Shown here one piece after another: positions 34,527 through 41,422 of a stretch of DNA of 64,000 bases (its first letter is position 1; the number at the start of each line of letters is the position of its first letter). Both the position numbers and the translations under genes were made by a program. The notes beneath the pieces were generated by a model. That model made no database searches. It was not told the origin of the DNA and saw only the letters and a list, made by a program, of their open reading frames with translations. This DNA is from a virus, in IMG/VR virus record IMGVR_UViG_3300020578_000043, positions 1-64,000 of that record; one strand, 5' to 3'.

Positions 34527-35024
34527 TCAACCGCCGCTGGAATCAGATGATCCCATCTTTCCTTGGACGCCCAAGACCTGTGCGGCAACTTTCTTAGCAT
34601 ATGCAGCAGGTGACTTGGTGCCTGTGTTCGGGCCGCCAGGAACGTACGACGGCTTGATGTCGCTTGCGGCAATCTTTGGATCTGAATTCTTGTCAACACC
34701 CTCTGTCTTGCCCGGCCCAGGAGACGATTGATCGGGAGAAAAAGAGTTTGCAGGATCACCGGCTTGCTTCCAAGCGCCTTCAGCTCCAGCCAAAATGTCA
34801 GGAGCATCTGCAAAGTCCAGGTTCACTCCGTTACCGAAATAAGAATCTCCAACTTGAGATGCCGGCTTTAGGCTTGTGTTACCTGAACTTACGACCGCCG
34901 TACGATAACCTACTTCATTACCAACGAAGGCGCTGGTCGGACCTGCTGGGAACAGTTTACTCAATAAAATGTTCTTTGCATTGCTTTCAGGAGCATAAAT
35001 TGTGTATTTTCCTTGACCAGACAT
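34527..35024 (-). CDS. Head-module protein, unknown function
   Basis: 165 residues with a very good ribosome site (GGAGG) at ATG 35024. The N-terminus is beta-like (GKYTIYAPESNAKNILLSK). From about residue 50 it is Ser/Gly/Pro/Asn-rich and likely disordered, with a short Ala/Lys helix near the end (PAAYAKKVAAQVLGVQGK) and a Ser/Gly tail. It lies between the Lys-rich internal protein and the scaffold, so a prohead or minor capsid role is likely. No family is recognised. Confidence 0.6.
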   Translation of the reverse strand: MSGQGKYTIYAPESNAKNILLSKLFPAGPTSAFVGNEVGYRTAVVSSGNTSLKPASQVGDSYFGNGVNLDFADAPDILAGAEGAWKQAGDPANSFSPDQSSPGPGKTEGVDKNSDPKIAASDIKPSYVPGGPNTGTKSPAAYAKKVAAQVLGVQGKMGSSDSSGG

Positions 35025-35066
35025 ATCATCCTCCGCTTCTACGAATGAATCTCATACAGCACAGAT

Positions 35067-35417
35067 TCACTTTCCGTGTTTTGCTGCCGCCTTCTTGTCT
35101 GCCATCTTCTTTGCAGCAGCCTTCTTGTTTGCCATCTCCTTGTCTGCCATCTTCTTTGCGGCAGCCTTCTTTGCGGCACTCTTCTTGGCCTCATGGATCT
35201 GTGCAAGACGATGGATCAGGCGAGTCTCCTCGAGGCCTAGGGCCTTGTAGTGATCGATGGGATTTTCAAGAGCATTGTCGGTTCCGAACTCATCAGCATC
35301 GAGCTCGTCGGCATCGACGTCTTCGGGCTGTCTCATGTCGCCGAACAGCTTGGACTCATTGAATCTTGAAAGTTCTTCTGCAATGATCTTCTTTAAAACG
35401 GTCGTTGTTAGTTTCAT
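35067..35417 (-). CDS. Lys/Ala-rich internal head protein with cleavable N-terminus
   Basis: 116 residues. The N-terminus MKLTTTVLKKIIAEELSRFNESK is an amphipathic helix ending in F-N-E-S, a likely gp21 cut. A short acidic middle (DVDADELDADEFG) is followed by a C-terminal tail of about 40 residues made of KKAAAKKMADK-type units, very like histone H1 tails. After cleavage the product would be a small basic DNA-binding protein inside the capsid (inference). The tail is encoded by a 45-base repeat. The ribosome site is GAGG before ATG 35417. It neighbours the protease and the scaffold. Confidence 0.65.
   Translation of the reverse strand: MKLTTTVLKKIIAEELSRFNESKLFGDMRQPEDVDADELDADEFGTDNALENPIDHYKALGLEETRLIHRLAQIHEAKKSAAKKAAAKKMADKEMANKKAAAKKMADKKAAAKHGK
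35080..35190 (-). repeat. Imperfect 45-base tandem repeat coding a Lys/Ala tail
   Basis: A 20-base word (TTGTCTGCCATCTTCTTTGC on the plus strand) occurs identically at 35095-35114 and 35140-35159, exactly 45 bases or 15 codons apart, within a longer imperfect repeat. It encodes the KKMADK-type units of the internal protein. Unequal exchange here could change tail length. Confidence 0.75.
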
Positions 35418-35472
35418 AATGGCAAACCTCGTGCAAATATATATTGTTTAATTATTATAGCTTAGAAAAAAA

Positions 35473-35904
35473 TTAAAATTTCTTTGGCGTTTCCATGAAA
35501 GCGAGTTGAGCCCACTTCGAAGAAGCATCATCGCCAAACAGATCTTCAGGCGCTGTTGCCGCAACAATGCTTTCTATCGAGCCTGCAGGTGGAGGAGGCT
35601 GCTGTCTCGTGTTCTCGTTCATCATTGACGGTAACGTGTTCATCGCTGTGTCGGCAAGGATGGACGCCATCACGGGATTTCCTTTAGACTCCCTTTTTAT
35701 CGTCTCGGCCATCGTTTGTCCGTATTTCACGTGATCTCCTCGGCGAGGAGTATGAGATTGCTGTTTGATCTGAGGAACCTGCTTCCTGGATCTCATTGCA
35801 GCCTCTTGAAGCGGTGTTGCTGATGAAGACCCTATTCCCTCAGAGAGGATCTCTACAAGGCATTCTTTTACAACGTTTTTTAATTGTTGCTTTGTAATTC
35901 CCAT
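35473..35904 (-). CDS. Prohead protein with cleavable N-terminal helix
   Basis: 143 residues from ATG 35904, one base after the stop of the upstream gene; a longer in-frame start at 35937 would overlap that gene by 32 bases. The N-terminus MGITKQQLKNVVKECLVEILSEGIG is a typical prohead-targeting helix ending in L-S-E-G. The remainder is Gln/Pro/Ser/Met-rich and probably disordered, ending in SSKWAQLAFMETPKKF. Predicted gp21 cleavage would free a 120-residue product inside the capsid. Function is unknown. Confidence 0.6.
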   Translation of the reverse strand: MGITKQQLKNVVKECLVEILSEGIGSSSATPLQEAAMRSRKQVPQIKQQSHTPRRGDHVKYGQTMAETIKRESKGNPVMASILADTAMNTLPSMMNENTRQQPPPPAGSIESIVAATAPEDLFGDDASSKWAQLAFMETPKKF

Positions 35905-35905
35905 A

Positions 35906-36310
35906 TCAACCAATACCTTCCCAAAAGGTATCTCCATTTAAAGATCCAGTTAAAACCGGCATCATCGAAGCATCTATTCCTACTAATTCTGCAAATATGC
36001 TAACAGGATGAGATTGGCTAGAGTCAGAACGCAAAAACAAATCTTTTATTCTACAATCAAATTCAAATTGTTCTCCGCCGTCTATTTTAAAATAGTTTGC
36101 ATTTTCTACACCATTTTTTGTAAAACCCACACGGACGTGGTCGTTGCTTCCAGTGTAGTGATTCCATACAAAAACGCTTTTAGTAATTTTTTTGAAGCTG
36201 TATTGATATGTAACACCTGGTAAAATTACTGATGATGTAACCCACGGCAGTCCGGATCCCATGAACTCTGTGACGGAGTTAAACCCACTTCTTGGATCAT
36301 TCATTCCCAT
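35906..36310 (-). CDS. Beta-rich head-module protein, unknown function
   Basis: 134 residues. After about 20 Gly/Asn/Ser-rich residues the sequence is a compact beta domain with aromatic strands (GVTYQYSFKKITKSVFVWNH, HVRVGFTKNGVENANYFKI, GEQFEFDCRIKDLFLRS, VSIFAELVGI), like a jelly-roll or Ig-type fold. A decoration or minor head protein is plausible. It starts 3 bases after the protease stop and ends one base before the next start, so it is tightly coupled. No family is recognised. Confidence 0.6.
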   Translation of the reverse strand: MGMNDPRSGFNSVTEFMGSGLPWVTSSVILPGVTYQYSFKKITKSVFVWNHYTGSNDHVRVGFTKNGVENANYFKIDGGEQFEFDCRIKDLFLRSDSSQSHPVSIFAELVGIDASMMPVLTGSLNGDTFWEGIG

Positions 36311-36313
36311 GGT

Positions 36314-36925
36314 TCATTTACCTTTCGACGACAATATGTCGTTTATGATTCTATCAATTCTATCTGATTTTGTGAACAGTTTTTGTAATTCTTCTGGATT
36401 TATTTGACGACCTTCAGCCATCATAAAAGCTCCGGGTGTCGAAGGTTCTGAGACAAAGTCCCAGCATATCAGCTGAAAATCATCCTGCACTATCTGATAA
36501 TCACCTTGCTTCTTGGTCGTTCCGACTCCACGAGAAGAGATGCCAAGCTTCACGCCTGACTCAACTAGAGACTGAAGGATCTTTCCAGAAGGTGTGTCAA
36601 GTATCTCAACAGTTCCATAGACGACGTCACCATCAACATGAGCCTCACGAACGATGTGAGACACGTTCTTCAAGTTAACGACAGAGGAATCAGGATGATC
36701 CAACTCGCCTAGGGCCCTATTCTCAATAATGAACTTTTGATAATTTCTAACTTCACGTTCAAGAACGTTACGAGGATAGATTCTTCCATTCTGATTCAAG
36801 GTGTCTGATTTTTGCAAGACACCTTTCATCATGATCTTTCCGTTGTTGGTCTCGCGCATCTCCTTGATCATGTCAGGAGTGTAATCAAAAACTTGGTAGG
36901 AATTTAACAATCTTAAATCAGACAT
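36314..36925 (-). CDS. 21: Prohead core protease (T4 gp21 family)
   Basis: 203 residues from ATG 36925, chosen because AGGAGGAG lies 5 bases before it; an upstream ATG at 36949 lacks such a site. The family motifs are clear: NQNGRIYPRNVLEREV, then ELDHPDSSVVNLKNVSH with the likely catalytic His77, and KLGISSRGVGT with the catalytic Ser at 130 or 131, then FVSEPSTPGAFM. This serine protease of the herpesvirus-assemblin type cleaves scaffold, capsid and internal proteins after x-x-E. It overlaps the upstream gene by 8 bases. Its probable substrates are encoded nearby and further downstream. Confidence 0.9.
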   Translation of the reverse strand: MSDLRLLNSYQVFDYTPDMIKEMRETNNGKIMMKGVLQKSDTLNQNGRIYPRNVLEREVRNYQKFIIENRALGELDHPDSSVVNLKNVSHIVREAHVDGDVVYGTVEILDTPSGKILQSLVESGVKLGISSRGVGTTKKQGDYQIVQDDFQLICWDFVSEPSTPGAFMMAEGRQINPEELQKLFTKSDRIDRIINDILSSKGK

Positions 36926-37778
36926 TTTCTCCTCCTGACAGCTCATCAATCAATTTTATGTACAACATATATTCAGCGACGGTGTTATCATCGGGAGCAG
37001 ATACTTCATTTAAAAGTTGTTCCTTGACTTCCGTCAGTTTGTTAGATAGGTATTTTTCTTTGTTGTCGTTGTCATCAACATACTTGTCAATTGCGGTCAA
37101 CAGATTCTCTCTAATCTCTTTTAGTTTTAGAAGGACGGTCTTGTTATCATCACCATTTGCGGCAGAAAATGCATATGCTTTGATCAATGACTTCTGTTCA
37201 GCCGTCAATGTGCCGTCATACTTTTCGCTGAGCTTGTTCATCATGATCTTCATCAACAACCTGCTTGAACCCGCTGACGACTCAGCGACAATCTGTTCAT
37301 TTGGTTCTTGCTTCGCAAAAGTAAGCCACTTGACGACCTGATCTTCATACTCAGCCAACCTGGAAAGATCAGGAGAAGAGGATCTCCAATCGTTGATCAA
37401 GTTTTGCACAGTGGCAAACGTCCTGTACTCTCTTATGTGTTGATCATAAAAATGATCATCATTCAATTGATGATTGATTGATCTTATTAAGAGAGATTTT
37501 TCCCTATCTAATTCTGCGGTATCGTGCGTCCGGGCAGCAGCCTTTGCTTCACCTAAGATTGATGCAGCAACTGCATCAGAACTGACCGTGGTCTTCATGA
37601 TTGAATTAATCAATCTAAATTCCTTATACAGTTCAGATCCAGGTCTAAAGTGCGCTTTGACGATCTTCAGCGCCTTGGACGATTTCTTCTTATCATCGTC
37701 AACAAGAGCCTGTGATATCGTACGAACCAAGAACTCGTATAACAATCCTGTGTTTCTTTTCTTATTGTGAGCCGACAT
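36918..37778 (-). CDS. Head-module helical protein, unknown function
   Basis: 286 residues, almost all helix and charged: NKKRNTGLLYEFLVRTISQAL at the start, a Lys-rich helix near 32-45, and several long helices (MMNKLSEKYDGTLTAEQKSLI; LLKLKEIRENLLTAIDKYVD). No catalytic motif, signal or membrane segment is visible. It lies between portal and protease, where T4 has the small core genes 67 and 68, but it is longer than either. A prohead core or portal-associated role is inferred from position. AAGGA lies 12 bases before ATG 37778. Confidence 0.6.
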   Translation of the reverse strand: MSAHNKKRNTGLLYEFLVRTISQALVDDDKKKSSKALKIVKAHFRPGSELYKEFRLINSIMKTTVSSDAVAASILGEAKAAARTHDTAELDREKSLLIRSINHQLNDDHFYDQHIREYRTFATVQNLINDWRSSSPDLSRLAEYEDQVVKWLTFAKQEPNEQIVAESSAGSSRLLMKIMMNKLSEKYDGTLTAEQKSLIKAYAFSAANGDDNKTVLLKLKEIRENLLTAIDKYVDDNDNKEKYLSNKLTEVKEQLLNEVSAPDDNTVAEYMLYIKLIDELSGGENV

Positions 37779-37868
37779 TTAGGTCAGATCCTTTCAAAAA
37801 CCAATCTAAATAATCCGGTGATTAACAACGGATAGCAAATATGGCATAAATATCGAGAATTTTCTATT

Positions 37869-40800
37869 TTATTCCTCGACATTCAGGTCAATTTCTTCTT
37901 GAGCCTCAGTCAACAGACCATCTGTCTTTTGTTGAGTTTTGCTCATGCCGAGAGACGTAGACATTTTCTTCAATGTAGACACCATATTGGGAGACAACGC
38001 TGGAGCAGGCAAATGTGATGAACCTCTAGACGTTGACTCTGAGAAAGGATCATTTAAGCTCTTAAAGAACGACTTATCATGAGGGTCTTTTAATGATACG
38101 TTCTTTGAGCTCAACATGCTTCCAAAGTCAGGCATGTGTAGAGTTCGACGTTTGCGTTTCCTGTTATACATGTACCTCTTTGCATATGCTCCAGGTTTGA
38201 CAGGAAGACCATCCTTTTCGTCAAGTTGGGGGAGCGTCTCATCCTCATCTATGTCACCTGACATCAGAAGTTGAGCATCATCATCAGCATCATCTGCAAT
38301 GTCATCAGATGCAAATAAGCTCTCACCTTCTCCGCCTTCTTTTCCTCCTTCTTCACCTTCAGGAGGCTTCTCTTCTGCTTGTGCTTCTTCTGCTCCTCCT
38401 GTCGCTGCAGGCATGGCAGCCTCTCCGGCGGCTGGTGTACCTGCAGCTTGAGCTCCTTCAATCGCGAGATCCATGGACTTTTCTTCGTACCTTTGCTCGT
38501 TGATCTCCTCGACTTGGTCATCATTCAAGCCCCAGATCTCCTTCTGAACGAAGGTTCTGCTGCCCATTCCTTCAGGAAGAGCTCCTGCGATCTCAAACTT
38601 GGCCTTCCAAAGTTCCAGCTTCTGTGATTGAGCGATCGTAGACGGATTAGAGAGTCGCAGAGTAAAGTTTTGAAGTTCTTCTCCGTCGTATCCATTTGAG
38701 TATAGATGAATTATCGCAAGCTTATTAAGCTCAGATATCAACGTCTTTTGAATGACGCTGATCGTTCTAGAGAACCTGATGTCTTCTTGCGCTAGAGTCG
38801 CCTTGGAAGACAACATTTCATCATATCCTAGGTAAGCTCGTGGCACCTTTAACGCAGCAAACAACTTTTTCTGCATGTACTGCACGTCTTCTACTGAGGC
38901 TGCATTCTGTCCACCTGACAGAGTGTCGATCTTAGTTCCAGATTCTCCGCCTCTGACTGCGATGAAGTAATCGTCCTCAACGCTCAATGGAGAATACCTT
39001 AGATCGACTCTGCCTGTGTTGCGATCGATGACTTGATTCGTGCGAAGATTCTTACGTTGTTCCTCGACGTACATCGGTACGTTTTCAGGAGGAATGTTTG
39101 CAACATCGATGTAAAACACACGGCGTTCGGGCGCGCGGACGAGGCGATACACCAACATCGCATCTTCCAAAAGAATCAATTGTCTCCATATACGGCGAGC
39201 AGGTTCTATCAGAGAAGAACCGTATGGCAAGAACATATCATTTCCTAAGAGACGAAAGTGCGTTACCTCCCAATTCTCTAAAGTTCTATTTCCTAACGTG
39301 GACCACCGATATCGAACTGCAAACGGATCTTCTCTATCGTAGTTCTCTTCGCGCTCGATCTCATTGACTGGTATTGGAAACGCATGAACTACGCCTTGTG
39401 TGGGAGAAACATCGTTATATAAAAAGAAATCACCATACTTGACGAGGTTTCTTGCCCACGACCTAAGGTTAAATTCTACGTTAAGGATGTTGTAGAACAA
39501 ATCTTCAAGTATGTCTCTTGTCTTTTCATCATCTGAATAAATGTGAAGAATTCGACCTTTATCATCCTGAGCAACAGTTTCATCAGCATAAATGTCCATT
39601 GCAGCTGCAATTTCGGCAGTGTTATGGGATATCACTGAATCTGTTGCAAAATTTTTATAACCGTCAACTGTCAGGTCGTACAAGGGAATGATTTCACCCG
39701 GCTCTATGGAAACAACCTTCATGTTTTCATAAGAACTTGAAAAATCAGTATAGTTTTTGTATCCAGCTTGCTTTATTCTCTTGTCTAAGATCGTCGCTGT
39801 GGTAGAAACTTCTTCTGCTAACTTCGCCTTTGACATGCCTTTAGAGAATTTTGAGCATATCAAATCAAAAGTTACCCCGTGCTCATAACGAGGATTTTTT
39901 TCACCTCTGTTATCCCAAGCATGGTTTCTCCAATCTGGATTATAGGCCTTTGCAAACGTCTCAAAGTTTTGATAACCATGCCTGCGCAATCTTCTTTTAA
40001 TTACGTTAGGATCTGTACCAAAAACTTCACACACCCTGTAAAGATTAAAGTCGACACTTTCACTTATTTCAAGTATCCTACCGAAAGTTATGTCTCTTCT
40101 TTCAGCAGGATTGTTCTCAGTCATAAACCTTGAATGATTGACCTTAAACTGCTCAATCCACCCTGAATTTTGCTCTGACCATTTCACTCCGTTGATAATC
40201 TTTGAGTGAAGATTTCGATGCTCTAGATCAGTCATAACCCGAAGGTTCTCTAATCGATTATCATTTTTTTTGAAGTTGACGTGGTGCACTACTTCATTTT
40301 CTTCAAGCGAGGATCCTTTTAGCATTTCACCGAGTATTCGGTGTTCTGCAACCCATCCGTTCATCTTGGATCTACGGTCCATTGAATAGATCCAACGATA
40401 TCCTTCACCTTCTTCTTTACACCCATTGAACAAGTCCCTTCTGTAAAAGGGCATCATTGCGTCGCCGGGTTTGAGGTTTTCAATCATGCAATAAATGCCG
40501 TCTCGTTTCATGAGACGATGATTCGAAGATCCGGTGATTTTTTGACCGTTATCAAAAGTAACAACGTATGATTGATCAACCGTCGTTTGCCTAGCCTGCT
40601 TTGCCAGTGCTGGAACTATTCTTCCTAAATTATGATCATAAGAATAGACCACAAATTTATAGTCAGGGTTCTTAGAACATTCTTCTGAAAGTTCTTTAAT
40701 CGTTCTATAGCCTCCAGGAACGGCTATTAACGTATCTCCGTGTAGGCAGTATTCCATTTCCTGGAAATCTTGATACCTCATCAAACGTTCTGAGAGGTTG

Positions 40801-40991
40801 TAAGAGTTTGCAGTTATTACAGAATATGACGGCGACGTAGAGCGCTGAAATAGCAATGCACCAGAAGATTTCACCTTGTCAGCGATTGCTATTGTAGTAT
40901 CAACTCTTTTTATCTTACGCTTCACCACAGGGCCGCTTTTAAACAGCCTTGTTAAACGTTGAAACAAGTTTTTATTATCGTTCTTTGCCAC
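37869..40991 (-). CDS. 20: Portal protein (T4 gp20 family) interrupted by an intein
   Basis: 1040 residues from GTG 40991, which has no strong ribosome site. Residues 1-81 and 458-1040 form the portal, 664 residues after splicing (T4 gp20: 524). Family features are the N-terminal SYNLSERLMRYQDFQEMEY, which continues across the intein into TAEIAAAMDIYADE, then the stem region (YVEEQRKNLRTNQVIDRNTGRVD, AALKVPRAYLGYDE). The C-terminal 200 residues are Glu/Asp/Ala-rich with a basic KRYMYNRKRKRR patch and end in an L-T-E-A site. The dodecameric portal occupies one capsid vertex, and the terminase docks on it. The intein (82-457) is described separately. Confidence 0.9.
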   Translation of the reverse strand: MAKNDNKNLFQRLTRLFKSGPVVKRKIKRVDTTIAIADKVKSSGALLFQRSTSPSYSVITANSYNLSERLMRYQDFQEMEYCLHGDTLIAVPGGYRTIKELSEECSKNPDYKFVVYSYDHNLGRIVPALAKQARQTTVDQSYVVTFDNGQKITGSSNHRLMKRDGIYCMIENLKPGDAMMPFYRRDLFNGCKEEGEGYRWIYSMDRRSKMNGWVAEHRILGEMLKGSSLEENEVVHHVNFKKNDNRLENLRVMTDLEHRNLHSKIINGVKWSEQNSGWIEQFKVNHSRFMTENNPAERRDITFGRILEISESVDFNLYRVCEVFGTDPNVIKRRLRRHGYQNFETFAKAYNPDWRNHAWDNRGEKNPRYEHGVTFDLICSKFSKGMSKAKLAEEVSTTATILDKRIKQAGYKNYTDFSSSYENMKVVSIEPGEIIPLYDLTVDGYKNFATDSVISHNTAEIAAAMDIYADETVAQDDKGRILHIYSDDEKTRDILEDLFYNILNVEFNLRSWARNLVKYGDFFLYNDVSPTQGVVHAFPIPVNEIEREENYDREDPFAVRYRWSTLGNRTLENWEVTHFRLLGNDMFLPYGSSLIEPARRIWRQLILLEDAMLVYRLVRAPERRVFYIDVANIPPENVPMYVEEQRKNLRTNQVIDRNTGRVDLRYSPLSVEDDYFIAVRGGESGTKIDTLSGGQNAASVEDVQYMQKKLFAALKVPRAYLGYDEMLSSKATLAQEDIRFSRTISVIQKTLISELNKLAIIHLYSNGYDGEELQNFTLRLSNPSTIAQSQKLELWKAKFEIAGALPEGMGSRTFVQKEIWGLNDDQVEEINEQRYEEKSMDLAIEGAQAAGTPAAGEAAMPAATGGAEEAQAEEKPPEGEEGGKEGGEGESLFASDDIADDADDDAQLLMSGDIDEDETLPQLDEKDGLPVKPGAYAKRYMYNRKRKRRTLHMPDFGSMLSSKNVSLKDPHDKSFFKSLNDPFSESTSRGSSHLPAPALSPNMVSTLKKMSTSLGMSKTQQKTDGLLTEAQEEIDLNVEE
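39621..40748 (-). mobile_element. Intein with HNH homing endonuclease in the portal gene
   Basis: Codons 82-457 of the portal gene. It begins with Cys82 (CLHGDTLIAVPGG, block A), has block B (GSSNHRL), and ends with block F (PLYDLTVDGYKNFAT) and VISHN, with Thr458 as the first residue of the C-extein: all residues needed for splicing. In between is an HNH nuclease (VVHHVNFKKNDNRLENLRVM, residues 234-253, plus H257/H262), a NUMOD3-like GEKNPRY and two helix-turn-helix-like repeats (about 303-350 and 373-420). The HNH class is less common in inteins than LAGLIDADG. The insertion splits a conserved portal segment, typical for inteins. Confidence 0.9.
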
Positions 40992-41041
40992 AGGACGCTT
41001 TCAGGATTAAACAGATAATATAACGTTAAGAAGACAATTGA

Positions 41042-41392
41042 TTAAGCTCTGCCAATTTCTTCTTCATCTTCTTCAGAATCTACGTCCATATCCATGTCCA
41101 TTTCATCCTCATCAGAAGATTCAAACTCTTCAGATTCTTCATCTTCTGCACGAGAGACGTAGTTCAACGGCTCACGAAGCATGTTTTCAAGCATGCTTTG
41201 AACTTGTTGAAGATGAGGAGACAGTGCATTTAATGCAGCAGGAGGAGCTTCCTTTTCAAATGCGTTGATTTCCTCGTATAGATCGACGACAAGAACGTAT
41301 AGGCTCTTTGCCTCGGCCGTGTTGAGAGACTCGTAGATGACTTGCGCATTCTTGTTGATGCTTTCCTGCAACTTCTTAAGATCGATTTTCAT
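41042..41392 (-). CDS. Acidic head protein with cleavable N-terminus
   Basis: 116 residues. The N-terminus MKIDLKKLQESINKNAQVIYESLN is a helix ending in I-Y-E-S, another possible gp21 site. A helical middle (LYVLVVDLYEEINAFEKEA) leads to an extremely acidic C-terminus (SSDEDEMDMDMDVDSEEDEEE). T4 has small acidic core proteins (gp67, gp68) beside the portal gene, and this gene lies directly before the portal; a prohead core component is the best guess. Ribosome site AAGGA before ATG 41392. Confidence 0.6.
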   Translation of the reverse strand: MKIDLKKLQESINKNAQVIYESLNTAEAKSLYVLVVDLYEEINAFEKEAPPAALNALSPHLQQVQSMLENMLREPLNYVSRAEDEESEEFESSDEDEMDMDMDVDSEEDEEEIGRA

Positions 41393-41422
41393 GTCCTTTT
41401 ACCTCTGCGTATATCTATACAC

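Noticed and set aside
34664-35362. Plus-strand frame of 232 codons
   Set aside because: Spans parts of two well-supported minus-strand genes and their gap; no start signal.
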